From DAINBT01 sp036732785 (GTDB lineage: Bacteria; Planctomycetota; Phycisphaerae; Sedimentisphaerales; SM23-30), in contig CAZICK010000009.1 in assembly GCA_964537505.1 (NCBI GenBank), forward strand, positions 1 to 60,680: a stretch of 60,680 nucleotides of DNA, given 5' to 3'. Below the pieces are notes generated by a model. The model worked only from the letters and a program-made list of their open reading frames with translations. It had not been told where the DNA came from and searched no databases. The translations under genes and the position numbers were made by a program. Below, piece after piece: positions 7,971-19,000 of the stretch (position 1 is its first letter; the number at the start of each line of letters is the position of its first letter).

Positions 7971-10900
7971 ATGGAAGAGTCCGGTTTTACTCATCTTCAC
8001 GTACACAGTGAATACAGCCTGCTGGACGGCGCCGCCGGCATCAAGAAACTTGTGCGTTATTGTAAAGAACTGGGGATGGAGGCGTTGGCCATTACCGATC
8101 ACGGTAATATGTTTGGGGCAGTGGCGTTTTACCGTACGGCCCTGGCCGCGGGTATCAAGCCGATACTTGGTATCGAAGCATACATAGCCCCCGGATCGCG
8201 TAGCGAACGCGATGCCAAGGGGATATCCGATGCCAGCTATCATCTGCTTTTGCTGGCACAGAACAATCAAGGCTATCGGAATCTGCTGAAACTGGCCAGT
8301 ATCGGTTATCAGGAAGGTTTTTATTACCGGCCGCGAATTGATCGGGAGGTGCTGGAACAATATAACGAAGGTTTGATCTGCACATCTGCTTGTATGGGCG
8401 GCGAGATTCCCACGGCCCTGTCGCGAGGCGATACCAAAGTCGCCCGCGAATTTGCTGAGTATTACCTGAAACTTTTTGGCCCGGATCGGTTTTTTATCGA
8501 AATTCAATGGCACTGCCCCGATCAAAATGCCGTTACGCCGATGCTGGCAGATCTGGCCAATGAGGTGGGCGCGCCGCTGGTGGCGACAAATGATGTTCAC
8601 TTTCTGAAGGCCGATGATTACCGTGCTCACGAGGTGCTCACCTGCATCAGTACCGGCAAAACGCTATACGACACCAATCGAATGGAGTATCCGCCGGAGC
8701 TGTACCTTAAGAGCAATGTGGAAATGCGTACCATGTTCAGTCGATGGCCCCAGGCGTGCGATAACACTCAACTTATCGCCCGGCAGTGTAACGTTGAGCT
8801 TGATTTCGATACTCAACATGCGCCGGTGTTCAAGCCTCCCGGCGAAAAGAACGCGAACCAGTACATCGAAGAGCTTTGCCTGGAAGGCATTAAGAAGCGA
8901 TATGGCAGGATGAAAAAAGAGGTTAAGGAGCGGCTGTATCGCGAACTGGAAGTAATCGAGAGCAAGAACTTTTCGAGTTATTTTTTGATTGTCTGGGATT
9001 TTGTGCGTTATGCCCGTCAGCAAGGCATACCGGTAAACCCGCGAGGCAGCGGCGTCGGTACGCTGGTGGGCTACGTTCTGGGAATCTCCAACGTCGATCC
9101 GCTCCAGTACGGGTTGCTGTTCGAGAGATTTATGGATCCCGAGCGCAATGAAATGCCCGATATTGATATTGATATTTGTCAGGACGGCCGGGGCAAGGTG
9201 ATAGATTACGTTCGGCAAAAATATGGTTACGTAGCCCAGATCATCACTTTCGGCACCATGAAAGCACGTGCGGTCATCCGCGACGTCGCTCGTGTGCTCA
9301 ACGTGCCACTGTCCGAAGCGGATAAACTGGCCAAGCTCATACCCGAAAGCCTGGGTATCACCCTGGAACAGGCGATGGAGCAGGAGCCGAAACTAAAAGA
9401 ATGGATCGAGCGTGACGATAAAATCCGTGAAGTGATCGAGATTGGTAAACGTCTGGAAGGACTGGCCCGTCATGCCTCGGTGCATGCCGCCGGTGTAGTG
9501 ATCGCCGATGAGCCGCTGGACAACTATTTACCCTTATACAAGGCAGTAGATTCGAACGACACCATCACCCAGTTCGACGGACCGACCGTTGAGAAAGTCG
9601 GACTGCTGAAAATGGATTTCCTGGGTCTGCGTACGCTGAGCACCATCGAACGTGCTCGGCAACTGGTCAAGCTGGGTAAGGGTGCTGATATTGATCCCGA
9701 TAAAATTGATCTGACCGACAAGAAAGTTCTGCAATTGTTTGCCCAGGGCCGTACGAAAGGTATATTTCAGTTCGAATCGTCCGGCATGCGCGACCTGTTG
9801 CAAAATATGTGCCCGGACTGCATCGAGGATTTGATTGCCGCTAACGCCCTTTACCGGCCCGGTCCGATGAAATTGATCCCCGATTATAACAGTCGAAAAC
9901 ACGGCCAAAACTGGTCCGTGCCCCACCCGATAATGAAAAAGGTGCTCAGGGAAACATACGGAATCATGGTCTATCAGGAACAGGTCATGCAGATACTCAA
10001 CGGCCTGGGCGGCCTGCCCCTGGGACGTGCATATCGACTGATCAAGGCAATCAGCAAGAAAAAACATAATATCATCAAATCGGAAAGCGAGTCTTTTATT
10101 AACGGATGCGTCGAAAATGGAATCACCCATGACAAGGCCCAGGAGCTTTTCGAGTTGATCCAGAAATTTGCCGGTTATGGTTTTAACAAGAGTCATTCCA
10201 CCCAGTACGCGATATTGGCGTTTCAGACCGCTTACTTCAAGACGTATTATCCTACGGAATTCATGGCCGCTGTGCTGACCTACGAAATGGCGTCAAAAGA
10301 CAAGGTAGCCGAATATATCGACGAGTGCCGTCAGATGCAGATTAAAGTGCTGCCGCCGGATATTAACGAGAGTTTTTCAGATTTTACCGTCATTTATGAT
10401 AAGGACGACAAATCACCCGACCAAAAAGTAACCGCCGAGCAGGACCATTGTGAGATTGCTACACCTCGAGGCGAAAGTATAAGGTTCGGTCTTGAGGCGG
10501 TCAAAGGTGTCGGCGGCCGAGCGGTGGAGGAAATCATCCGCGCCCGCCGGGAACACGGTCGATTCGAGACTATATTTGATTTGTGCGAACGTGTCGATAA
10601 TCGTACGGTGAACAAGGGAGCGATGGAAGCGATGATCAAAGCAGGCGCAATGGATTCCCTTGGCGGCAGCCGGGCTCAAATGTGGGCGGTGCTGGAAGAT
10701 GCCATTTCGATAGGCAACAAAGCCCAACAGGATAGACGTCAGGGACAGTTGAGCTTTTTCGACGCATTCGACAGCGATGAAGACGTAAAACGGGAAGCTG
10801 TGAAGCTGCCGGAAGTGCAACCCTGGCCGCAACCGCTGCTGCTGCAGTACGAGAAGGAAGTTTTAGGACTGTATGTAACAGATCATCCGCTGTCCGAGTT

Positions 10901-11504
10901 TGCCGAGAAAATACATTATTACAGTACAGCTCATTCGCATACGTTACGTCAGATGCCGGCCAACAGCGAAGTGATTATTGGCGGTATCCTCACAAGGGTA
11001 CGATACTGCGTGACGAAAAACGGCAAAGGCAGCGGCGCCCGAATGGCAATGTTTACGCTGGAAGACCTGAACGGCTCGGTGGAGGGCGTAATATTCCCAG
11101 ACAGTTTAGCACAGTACGAAAACCTGGTGCAGCCGGATCGCATGGTGTTTTTGCGAGGATCGGCGGACTTTCGTCGGGAAGACCCTTCCATACGCGTTAA
11201 CGAAGTTTATGACATGACCCGAGCCCAGGAGGAACTGACCCATGCCGTTTATGTGCAGTTGTCGAGTGATAATCTGACTCAGGGCGAGTTGGAACAGTTC
11301 AAGTCACTTTGCCGTTCTCATCCTGGCCGCTGTCCTGTTTATGTGGAAGTGACCTCTAAACAAAACTTGCGTATCATAATGCAGGTTGATCAGAACGTCC
11401 TGCCGGACACGGAGTTTTGTCGCAAACTTGAAGCGATGGTCTCGGCCAACAATTACCAACTGCTCCGCCCCCACGATAAACTAACGACCGTCAGCAGCCA
11501 TTGA
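7971..11504 (+). CDS. dnaE: DNA polymerase III alpha subunit
   Basis: 1177 residues, the usual length of a DnaE1-type replicative polymerase. An N-terminal PHP domain (FTHLHVHSEYSLLDG, ITDHGNMFGAV) covers about residues 1-210. The polymerase core contains the catalytic aspartates in MPDIDIDICQDGR (near 396-400) and KMDFLGLRTL (near 549), then the tandem HhH region (ADKVAEYI-type context, RFGLEAVKGVGG) and an OB-fold around residues 1000-1080 (VRYCVTKNGKGSGARMAMFTLED). It synthesises both strands at the replication fork. ATG lies directly after the 27-bp repeat; only a weak SD is visible. It converges on the S55 peptidase gene with 24 bases between the stop codons. Confidence 0.98.
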   Translation: MEESGFTHLHVHSEYSLLDGAAGIKKLVRYCKELGMEALAITDHGNMFGAVAFYRTALAAGIKPILGIEAYIAPGSRSERDAKGISDASYHLLLLAQNNQGYRNLLKLASIGYQEGFYYRPRIDREVLEQYNEGLICTSACMGGEIPTALSRGDTKVAREFAEYYLKLFGPDRFFIEIQWHCPDQNAVTPMLADLANEVGAPLVATNDVHFLKADDYRAHEVLTCISTGKTLYDTNRMEYPPELYLKSNVEMRTMFSRWPQACDNTQLIARQCNVELDFDTQHAPVFKPPGEKNANQYIEELCLEGIKKRYGRMKKEVKERLYRELEVIESKNFSSYFLIVWDFVRYARQQGIPVNPRGSGVGTLVGYVLGISNVDPLQYGLLFERFMDPERNEMPDIDIDICQDGRGKVIDYVRQKYGYVAQIITFGTMKARAVIRDVARVLNVPLSEADKLAKLIPESLGITLEQAMEQEPKLKEWIERDDKIREVIEIGKRLEGLARHASVHAAGVVIADEPLDNYLPLYKAVDSNDTITQFDGPTVEKVGLLKMDFLGLRTLSTIERARQLVKLGKGADIDPDKIDLTDKKVLQLFAQGRTKGIFQFESSGMRDLLQNMCPDCIEDLIAANALYRPGPMKLIPDYNSRKHGQNWSVPHPIMKKVLRETYGIMVYQEQVMQILNGLGGLPLGRAYRLIKAISKKKHNIIKSESESFINGCVENGITHDKAQELFELIQKFAGYGFNKSHSTQYAILAFQTAYFKTYYPTEFMAAVLTYEMASKDKVAEYIDECRQMQIKVLPPDINESFSDFTVIYDKDDKSPDQKVTAEQDHCEIATPRGESIRFGLEAVKGVGGRAVEEIIRARREHGRFETIFDLCERVDNRTVNKGAMEAMIKAGAMDSLGGSRAQMWAVLEDAISIGNKAQQDRRQGQLSFFDAFDSDEDVKREAVKLPEVQPWPQPLLLQYEKEVLGLYVTDHPLSEFAEKIHYYSTAHSHTLRQMPANSEVIIGGILTRVRYCVTKNGKGSGARMAMFTLEDLNGSVEGVIFPDSLAQYENLVQPDRMVFLRGSADFRREDPSIRVNEVYDMTRAQEELTHAVYVQLSSDNLTQGELEQFKSLCRSHPGRCPVYVEVTSKQNLRIIMQVDQNVLPDTEFCRKLEAMVSANNYQLLRPHDKLTTVSSH

Positions 11505-11530
11505 CAAAAGCAATTTTTAGAGGCTCCCTT
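11502..11530. repeat. 29-bp inverted repeat, copy A (dnaE 3' end)
   Basis: Runs from the dnaE stop codon (TGACAAAAGC...) across the whole convergent intergenic gap to the stop codon of the S55 peptidase gene (...GAGGCTCCCTT). Its exact reverse complement, 29 of 29 bases, is at 60628-60656, where it includes the last codons and stop of gltD. Confidence 0.85.
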
Positions 11531-13418
11531 ATTCTTTCCTGACTTCGATCTCGAAACTTTCGCTTCCCATCACAACATAATCGGTTTTAATCTCGGCCGT
11601 CACCAGCGACTTAAATTTAGTCACGATTGTTTTGCGCAAATCGTCGGTCAACATCATTGCCTTACTGCCAGGCAGGCGGGGAAGCTCACGACCCTCTATC
11701 GCCACGCCTGCTTCAGGTATGGCTATGCTCATATAAAGCCCGTCCCGCCTGATCGAGAGCCTTTTCTGCAAAACACGCTGAACATCGTCAATATCGAACG
11801 CTGTGTATCGATGTGGTTGTGCTTTTTGTAGTTCCTGGCGGTAATCCTGATGAGAACCTATGTTGAGTCCGTAGGTTCCTTCCGGTATATCCTCCGGCAA
11901 GGGCATACTGATGGCCACTTTGATCGGTTTTCCATACAGCGGTTCCAACATCACTGTAGCTTCGACAGTATCCGTCGGCTGAAAAAGCCGTTTCGACAAT
12001 TGAGCCGATTTGACCCGACATACGTTGAACTTGTCGATGATTGTCGCCTGCATTTCCAATCGGGCTAGTTTTACCTCCTGCCAGGGATTGTCCAAAAGCA
12101 ACGATAGCGACGACAACATATCCGCAACTATATCCCCCACACTGTTCTGGGAAGAAACATTCTCATACGAAATCGTCTCCACGCCATCAAAATCCATTTT
12201 AATCTGATATTTAATTGTATGTTCCCGAGGCAGATCACCTCTTTGCATCATCGCATTTGTTGCCACCATCGAGGCCAGCATAGGGTCCATAAGCCTGTCT
12301 TGCGCTATCTGTACATCGTAATCTTCTACGGTGCCATCGTGCCATTCGACCTCGATACGCACATCCACTAAGGGAACCGTCTGCCCCGTTTGGCCGTAAA
12401 CCGCGGTCGTCTCATCGGCCTGTATGGCCCCAACGATATCGATCACCTGTCCCAGTTTGAAAGACATCTCTTTGCTGTTGACAATAGTGTGAATATATCC
12501 CGTACCCATCGGCCATGATGCGGCGCCTTCACCGTTCCACCCGTGACCAAATCCATACACCTCCCGGCCGATAACTTCCGTTACTGTACCCAGCACCACA
12601 CCGGTCATATCTCCCGTTATCAAAGGTATGGTAAGAGTTGCGCCCGGCGTCAAAACCACTTCGTGGTCCGGACTTTTTTGCTGACCCCCTGACAGACCGG
12701 CCATAAAAACAAGGCCGGGTATCTGTTCTCGCAGTTTTTGCAGGGTCTGCTCATTAAAGCCGCCTACGCTTATCGCCGGAGACAGGGTTACCAGTCCCGT
12801 CCCTGTCTGCCTTGTATAATCACTGGTTGTTTCCGCCAGGTGCGCTTCCTGCGCCAACCATTCAATTTGCCGAGAATCCAGCAGAACATCCCGCATCAAA
12901 TTGCTATAGAGTTTCTGATCAAGACAAACGGGTTTTGGATTTTTTTGCATTCCGCCGGGACCGGCCGATCGCTTCACCCGGAGCATTTGACGAATGGGCG
13001 TAACTCCATAGAGCGGTTCCTCTCCGAATGTCCAGCCGAGCGACATCGCACCGGCCAATTTTCCGTCAAAATACACCGGTGACCCGCTTATGCCTCGCAC
13101 TCCCTTGGCCAGGGTAAAGCGATCATCTTCACAGCGTATCAGGATAATGTTTTGTTTAGGAGTCATATTGCGAACCACCGATACCACTACCACATCAAAA
13201 CGTTCGATCTTTGTCCCATGGAAGACGGTCAAGCCATAACCTCGCATCCCATTTTTGATCTGATCGACATCAATGTATCGCTGCTGGTCGAGTTCATCGG
13301 ACTGCAGATTGGTTTCTGTCGATTTTTCCACCGGGTTGGTATTACCATCTCCACAGAGCCGGTTTTCCGCTGCCAAAACCAACAAAACCGTCAACATGAT
13401 TTTCACTATTGATCGCAT
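11529..13418 (-). CDS. SpoIVB-like S55 family peptidase, exported
   Basis: 629 residues from the ATG at 13416-13418, chosen because AAAGG lies five bases upstream; an in-frame ATG at 13451 has no SD. A signal peptide covers about residues 1-24. An S55 (SpoIVB peptidase) domain follows, with GMRGYGLTVFHGTKIERF and the catalytic-type GISGSPVYF (Ser near 113). In sporulators SpoIVB is a serine peptidase that signals across a membrane; planctomycetes do not make such spores, so this is probably a periplasmic peptidase of other function. The C-terminal half (about 300-629) is beta-rich and unassigned. Divergent from rnc, convergent with dnaE. Confidence 0.85.
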   Translation of the reverse strand: MRSIVKIMLTVLLVLAAENRLCGDGNTNPVEKSTETNLQSDELDQQRYIDVDQIKNGMRGYGLTVFHGTKIERFDVVVVSVVRNMTPKQNIILIRCEDDRFTLAKGVRGISGSPVYFDGKLAGAMSLGWTFGEEPLYGVTPIRQMLRVKRSAGPGGMQKNPKPVCLDQKLYSNLMRDVLLDSRQIEWLAQEAHLAETTSDYTRQTGTGLVTLSPAISVGGFNEQTLQKLREQIPGLVFMAGLSGGQQKSPDHEVVLTPGATLTIPLITGDMTGVVLGTVTEVIGREVYGFGHGWNGEGAASWPMGTGYIHTIVNSKEMSFKLGQVIDIVGAIQADETTAVYGQTGQTVPLVDVRIEVEWHDGTVEDYDVQIAQDRLMDPMLASMVATNAMMQRGDLPREHTIKYQIKMDFDGVETISYENVSSQNSVGDIVADMLSSLSLLLDNPWQEVKLARLEMQATIIDKFNVCRVKSAQLSKRLFQPTDTVEATVMLEPLYGKPIKVAISMPLPEDIPEGTYGLNIGSHQDYRQELQKAQPHRYTAFDIDDVQRVLQKRLSIRRDGLYMSIAIPEAGVAIEGRELPRLPGSKAMMLTDDLRKTIVTKFKSLVTAEIKTDYVVMGSESFEIEVRKE

Positions 13419-13936
13419 AACAACCTTTCTCAAATATACTGTCCCAGCCATAACCGGAACATATCAAATCTCACGTACACAGCACAGAGCCGCGTATTCG
13501 ACTGGCATGCCCCGCTAATTCTAACCGCATTGGGCTGGTCACTTCAAGAACAATAAACTTGCCGCGTGCGTGATGGGCCATACCGAAATCGAAAGGAATT
13601 TATATCAAATGGGCACACCCCAGATCATCGCTTACGGTAATTGCCCTAACTTTAGCAATCACAGTCAGTTAAGCTCTTCTGTTTTTTACCTGTTCCGCCC
13701 CTCTTTCTGTGCCGATATTACTATTTAAGGACAAATGTCTTGACAACAGGATGTGTGTTTTGCTATAATGGCAAGTAATGGACCGGGTCGAATTAGAGGG
13801 TCCGGCCCTCCTGACAGTTTGGTATTTTGTTAACTATGGATGGTTGGCCAATGACGGAAATGGCTTGGTCTGCCGGTGTGCGGCGCAGAAAAAAGCCCTT
13901 TCCCTCCTCGGCCTTCGCGGTTCTCGTGAGAGTAAT
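13419..13936. promoter_or_regulatory. Divergent region between S55 peptidase and rnc
   Basis: About 518 bases up to the preferred rnc start. It holds the strong rnc promoter at 13740-13769 and a possible 39-codon reading frame at 13609-13728 (ATG with AAAGGA 11 bases upstream), whose peptide is not recognisable. Bases 13778-13936 are either a 5' leader or an N-terminal extension of rnc. Confidence 0.5.
13740..13769 (+). promoter_or_regulatory. Near-consensus sigma70 promoter of rnc
   Basis: TTGACA (13740-13745), 18-bp spacer, TATAAT (13764-13769): both hexamers are perfect. The expected transcription start, around 13776-13778, coincides with an ATG at 13778. Translation could therefore be leaderless from 13778, or start at 13937 after a leader of about 160 nt. 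Confidence 0.8.
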
Positions 13937-14659
13937 ATGGCTCCTTTGGAATCTATGTTGGATTCGTGTCAGCAGGCTATTGGTTACAAGTTTAACAACC
14001 TTGATTTGTTGCGGGAAGCGATCACGCATGCTTCCACGACAAGCGACCGAGTCGAGAGTAATGAACGCATGGAGTTTCTGGGTGATGCTATACTGGGTTC
14101 TGTTGTTTGTCATGAGTTGTTCATACGTTTTCCCAATTACCTTGAGGGCGAGCTGACAAAAATCAAGAGCATGATTGTTTCGCGTCGTACCTGCGCCCGG
14201 ATCGCCAACAAGATAAACTTGTCGAAATTTCTTCAGGTTGGCAAAGGTATGGGCCTCCAAAGCGAATTACCCAATTCCTGTTCTGCCGGTGCTCTGGAAG
14301 CTGTTATTGGCGCCATTTTTATAGACGGCGGCAACGAGGCTGCCCGGGAATTTATTTTGTGCCAGTTTGAATCTCTTTTTGAAAAAGCCGACGCCCGTCA
14401 TTCCCAGGAAAACTACAAGAGCATATTGCAGCAGCATGCCCAGCGGGTGATGGAATGCACTCCTGTTTATGAAGTGCTGGACGAAAAAGGACCTGACCAC
14501 AGTAAGTGTTTTGAGGTCGGCGTTGTCATCGGTAAACGCCGCTTCGCCAGCGCCTGGGGACCCAGCAAAAAAGACGCCGAACAGCTTTCCGCCTTTCACA
14601 CTCTGCTGGAATTGGATGTTATCCCTTCCGATACCCCGGTTCCGCAGTTCTCGCAATAA
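13937..14659 (+). CDS. rnc: Ribonuclease III
   Basis: 240 residues from ATG 13937, matching the family length of about 220-250. The N-terminal RNase III domain carries the signature NERMEFLGDAILG with the metal-binding acidic residues, and a second acidic helix at AVIGAIFIDGG. The C-terminal dsRNA-binding domain spans about NYKSILQQHAQR to KKDAEQLSAFHTLLEL. It cleaves double-stranded RNA in rRNA and mRNA processing. The reading frame is open back to ATG 13778, adding 53 residues; that extension resembles nothing in the family, but the promoter lies immediately before it, so both starts remain possible. Confidence 0.95.
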   Translation: MAPLESMLDSCQQAIGYKFNNLDLLREAITHASTTSDRVESNERMEFLGDAILGSVVCHELFIRFPNYLEGELTKIKSMIVSRRTCARIANKINLSKFLQVGKGMGLQSELPNSCSAGALEAVIGAIFIDGGNEAAREFILCQFESLFEKADARHSQENYKSILQQHAQRVMECTPVYEVLDEKGPDHSKCFEVGVVIGKRRFASAWGPSKKDAEQLSAFHTLLELDVIPSDTPVPQFSQ

Positions 14660-14665
14660 TGAGTC

Positions 14666-15964
14666 TTATTTGCCCACACAATACAAGTTGCGACCGGTAC
14701 GGATAAATAAATGACCACCGGCGATGGCAATCGAGGCATGAGAAGGTTTCTCATTAAAATCGATACTGGAGATGACCTTGAATTTTTTCGGGTCGGCCTC
14801 CAAAATCACTACCAGGCCGGTTTCGTTCATACAATAAATCTTACCGTCGGCCGCCGTCAGAGATGCACGCCAGGGAGCGTTGCCGCCGAGTTTGTTGTGC
14901 CATTTCAACTGTCCTGTTTTTGCCTCCAGACACGATAAACCGTTGCCCATGTCGTCCAGGACATAAAGATGTCCCTCGTAATAGAGCGGTGTGCCGCTAT
15001 CGGGTGTAGGCCCATCGAAGGTCCAGGCAATATGTTCCTGGGAAAGGATTCCTTTGCCGCCGGCTTTGACGGCAAAAATCCCATTGCCTCTGGACCTGAC
15101 GCCATAAACAAATTCCTCACCCGGCACGGGCATAGGAATTTGGCGCCAATTGTCGTGTTTAATCGGGTTATAGTCAAATCGCCAAAGTTCTCTGCCGTCT
15201 GACGGATCATGGCCGATGATACAGTCTCCCCCGATTGTGACAATTTCCCTGCGGTTGTTGTTGTCAAAAGTTATCGGCGAACTATAGGCATCGAACGATT
15301 CGTCCCGGGCATCGGTTTTTCGCGGTTGTTTCCAGATATTTTCGCCGGTCCTGGTATCGACCGCCAGCAAAAACGAATCCAGCGTTGTACTCTCGGGACT
15401 GCGGTAAGCGGTGTGACGGCGTTGAATAAGAAGATAAAGCCTGCCTTCGTAAAGCAAAGGGCTGGAACTGTAACCGTATTTTATGGAGATATTGCCGTAT
15501 TCCTTTTGCAGATTGCGCGACCACAGGACCTTTCCCTCGTAGTCCAGAGCCGCCAGATCGCCGCTGCCGAACAAGAAATATACCTGCTTACCATCCGCCG
15601 CCGGCGAAGAACTGGCCATGTTGTTACGCGGAACCTTACAATAAGCGACTGCCAATTTCTTTCGCCAAAGCTCCTTACCGCTCCCGGCATCGATGCACAA
15701 GCCAAGCAGGTCGCTGTTTTGTTCGTCGGTTGAACTGATAAAGACCTTGCCGTTAGAAATGATGGGAGTAGCTGCCGCCGGTCCCGGGAGCGGACAGACC
15801 CAAGCCATATTCTCTGTTTTGGTCCATTTTGCCGGCAGGCCCTTTTCGTCGCTGGAACCGTTAGAAAACGGTCCACGCCATTGAGGCCAATCTGTGGCAG
15901 AAATCACACCGCCAAACGAAGTCCCTGCAATGATCATTAATGTTAATACTTTATTTCTTGTCAT
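14666..15964 (-). CDS. Exported PQQ-like (outer-membrane BamB-type) beta-propeller protein
   Basis: 432 residues with a signal peptide (hydrophobic segment to about residue 22). The mature protein begins DWPQWRGPFSNG, a start very common in planctomycete PQQ-like proteins, followed by repeating propeller blades with tryptophan-docking motifs such as GSGKELWRKKL, YEGKVLWSRNL, RTGENIWKQ, SDGRELWRFDY and KTGQLKWHN. Such propellers either bind PQQ in dehydrogenases or act as protein-binding platforms; no quinoprotein dehydrogenase catalytic residues are obvious, so a binding role is more likely. It converges on rnc with six bases between stop codons. Confidence 0.85.
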   Translation of the reverse strand: MTRNKVLTLMIIAGTSFGGVISATDWPQWRGPFSNGSSDEKGLPAKWTKTENMAWVCPLPGPAAATPIISNGKVFISSTDEQNSDLLGLCIDAGSGKELWRKKLAVAYCKVPRNNMASSSPAADGKQVYFLFGSGDLAALDYEGKVLWSRNLQKEYGNISIKYGYSSSPLLYEGRLYLLIQRRHTAYRSPESTTLDSFLLAVDTRTGENIWKQPRKTDARDESFDAYSSPITFDNNNRREIVTIGGDCIIGHDPSDGRELWRFDYNPIKHDNWRQIPMPVPGEEFVYGVRSRGNGIFAVKAGGKGILSQEHIAWTFDGPTPDSGTPLYYEGHLYVLDDMGNGLSCLEAKTGQLKWHNKLGGNAPWRASLTAADGKIYCMNETGLVVILEADPKKFKVISSIDFNEKPSHASIAIAGGHLFIRTGRNLYCVGK

Positions 15965-16088
15965 AAGTTATATCCAACAGGTACGATGAATCATGGCAGG
16001 GTCAATTATAGAGGGTTTTCAGAATAGGTAAATACATAATAAGACAGGAAAACTCAATCGTTATGAGTGCAAATGTTTAAGGCGGCCC

Positions 16089-19000
16089 TTATACAGGTTG
16101 AGGCTCGTACGCATCCTCGAGTGCTTCCATAAGAGGAGTCAGGAATTTTTCATAATTTTTCCATTTGCCGACAGAGGTATTATAGATTTTTTGCCTGACT
16201 TGTGTGGTACTGACGGTCCCTACGAAACGTTCGTTCTTGTGAAATTCGAGGCAGTTACTGTCCCATTCCAGACCGCAAAATTCTATAATATTACGGCTGA
16301 CCTGTTCCTGATCTTCAACCAACACCTCGTACTGCACATCGAGTATTGGTATTGGTAATACTTTCCGCCAGTGGTCCATAAGCCGTTCGTACAACCGGTA
16401 GTGCCGTCCCAGGGTTCGCAGGTCATTTTTGTATCCGTGGGGATCGACAAAATCCTGGAAGTAACATGACAGGCAGGTGTCGAGAGGGTTACGACAGACA
16501 TGGATGATTTTTGCCTTGGGAAACAAAAGGTTAATAAACCACAGCTTTTCAAAATTGTGGGGCATTTTGTCGGTAATATGGGTGGCATTTTCGGATAATG
16601 ATCGAACGTAATGCAGGTACTGCCCGGCCAGCTTTACGGAAATGTTTTCATCGAGTGAGGCCGCCATCTGGGCGAATGTTTTTTCGGAGTTTTGCCTGGC
16701 AAAGGCATTAAGCAGCATACTGATGTTCTGGAGCTCTCCCGCCCCGAAAACCTGGGGATGACTGGCCAAAATCTGTTCCACGAGCGTGGTGCCCGATCGG
16801 GGCATACCGACAATGAAAATCGGCTCCTCGGAATCAACGCCGCAATGACTGCGTTCGGCAAAAAAGTTCTTGTCGAAGATTTTTAGGCATCTCAGGATTA
16901 CCTTTTCGTAATTACTGATGTTGAAATCCTGCCCCTTACATCGCTGGCGCAATTGGTTGCCGATCTGGTAATTGTGGAAGGATTTTTCGTAATCACCGAT
17001 ATCGTCGTACATTTTACCCAACACGAAATGGATGGTCATATAGTCGTTGATTGAATTTTTCTTTTTTTCCTTCAACGATTCAAGGATTTCAAAAGTTTTA
17101 TCTTTCGGGTGAGATTTTTTGCAGCTTGATAATCTTTTGTATGCATCAATATTTTCCGGATAGAGCTGCAGGGCCTTGTGAAAATAAGTAACGGCTTCGT
17201 CCGAATTGCCTACTTTTTCCAGGGCGTCGCCAAGGTTGTTGAGGGCATCGGCGTTTTTCGGATCGAGTTGGAGGGCTTTGCGATAACAAGTAACAGCTTT
17301 GTCCGGTCGGCGTTGCTCATACAAGACATTTCCCATGTTGTTATACGCTTTGGCATGGTCGGGATCGAGTTGGATGGCTTTTTGGAGACAGGCAACGGCC
17401 TCATCCAACTTACCCTGTTCTTTCAACACAAGTCCCATGTTACTATAATAAGCTGATTGGTTGGGGTCAATCCGAATAGCCTTGCTGATCAGTGGGGCCG
17501 CAATATCACATTTTTTGAACTGATAGGCGATGATTCCCAGCAGATGCAGTGCTTCAGGGTGATTGGGGTTGACCTTCAGTATTTTTCGGTAGATATCTTC
17601 GGCCTGTTCGAATTGGCCCGCCTGCTGATACTGAAGGGCCTTTTTCAGTTCGCTGTCGATCTCAAAAGAACAGGAGCCCTCGGCTGGTTTTTCCCCGGCC
17701 GGAGGCGGTATTCGTTTTACAGTTTTACGGGCTTTGTTTTTCGTCAGGGGACGTTGCTGTTTGTGATCTTCGAGAGCCTTGACAAGCGGGCCAAGGTGTT
17801 TTTCGTAGTTTTTCCATTTGCCTGCCGAGGTTTTATATATTTTTTGTTTAACCTGTACGGCGCTGGCTGTTCTTACCGAACGTTCGTTGCGGTGAAATTC
17901 GAGGCAGTTGACGTCCCAGTCCAGACCACAAAATTGTACGATCTCCCGGCTGACGTGTTCCTGGTTTTCGATCAGTTCCTCGTAATGCACATCAAGTATC
18001 GGGATGGGTAATACTTTGTGCCAGTGATTCATGAGTTGTTCGTACAGTCGATAGTATTGACCCAAGGTCTGCAAATCGTTTTTGTAGTAGTGTTTGTCGG
18101 TAAAATCGTGAAAATAGCAGGACAAACAGGTGTCAAGAGGGTCTCGCCTGGCATGGATAATTTTGGCATGGGGGAACAGAAGGGTGATAAACCACAGTCT
18201 TTCAAAGTTGTTGGGCATTTTATCGGTAATATGAACAGCGCTCTCGGATAACGATCGAATACGGTCGAGATACTGTTGGGCGAGTGCCGCGGATGTGTTT
18301 TCGTCGAGCAACTCTACCATTTGGGCCAATGGCTTCCGGTGGTTTTGTTTTACAAAGCTGTCGAAAAGCAGACTTATGTCTTTAAGCTCTCCAGCTCCGA
18401 AAACCTGGTGATGACTGGAAAGTATCTGTTCAATAAGCGTGGTCCCGGACCGGGGCATACCCACAATAAAAATCGGCAGGTTCGAGTCTATGCCAAAATG
18501 GCTACGGTCGGCAAAGAAATTCTTATCGAATATTTCCATACACTGGTAAAAATGTTTTTTACAATTATCGATATTGTCGTCTTGTCCTTTGCAGTGTTTG
18601 CGTAGTTCGTTGCCGGCCTGATAATTATGGAAGGCCTGGTCGTAGTCGGCGATATCCGCATACATTTTCGCCAGGGTGAAGTGCATGAACATTTTTTCCA
18701 TATCGGAGTAATGGGGTTGTTTTTTCAGCGATTCCAGCGTTTCAAATGCTTCGTCGCCCCTGGCGAATTTCTTACAGTCCACCATATTTTTGTACGCTTC
18801 AGCGAAGTCGGGTTTGATCTGCAGCGCCTTTTGGAAACAGATAAGAGCCTGGTCCGAGTCGCCACATTGTTTGAGCGAAATTCCCATGCTGTTATATGCA
18901 TCATTATTGAGGGGATTAAGCTCCAGTGCTCTTTGGTAACAGGCGATGGCCTGATCCGACCGGCCTTGTTCGTTCAACGCAACTCCCATGTTGTTATATA

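Noticed and set aside
10413..10832. Long antisense open frames inside dnaE, gltB and other genes
   Set aside because: They are shadows of strongly coding frames, lack SD sequences and give low-complexity or unfamiliar peptides.
11502..11530. Copy A of the 29-bp repeat as a bidirectional terminator for the convergent genes
   Set aside because: Internal complementarity is limited to about four A-T pairs, too weak for a terminator stem, and it would not explain the exact copy inside gltD.
13609..13728. Possible 39-codon gene upstream of rnc
   Set aside because: It has only a distant SD and an unfamiliar peptide; too little evidence to call a gene.
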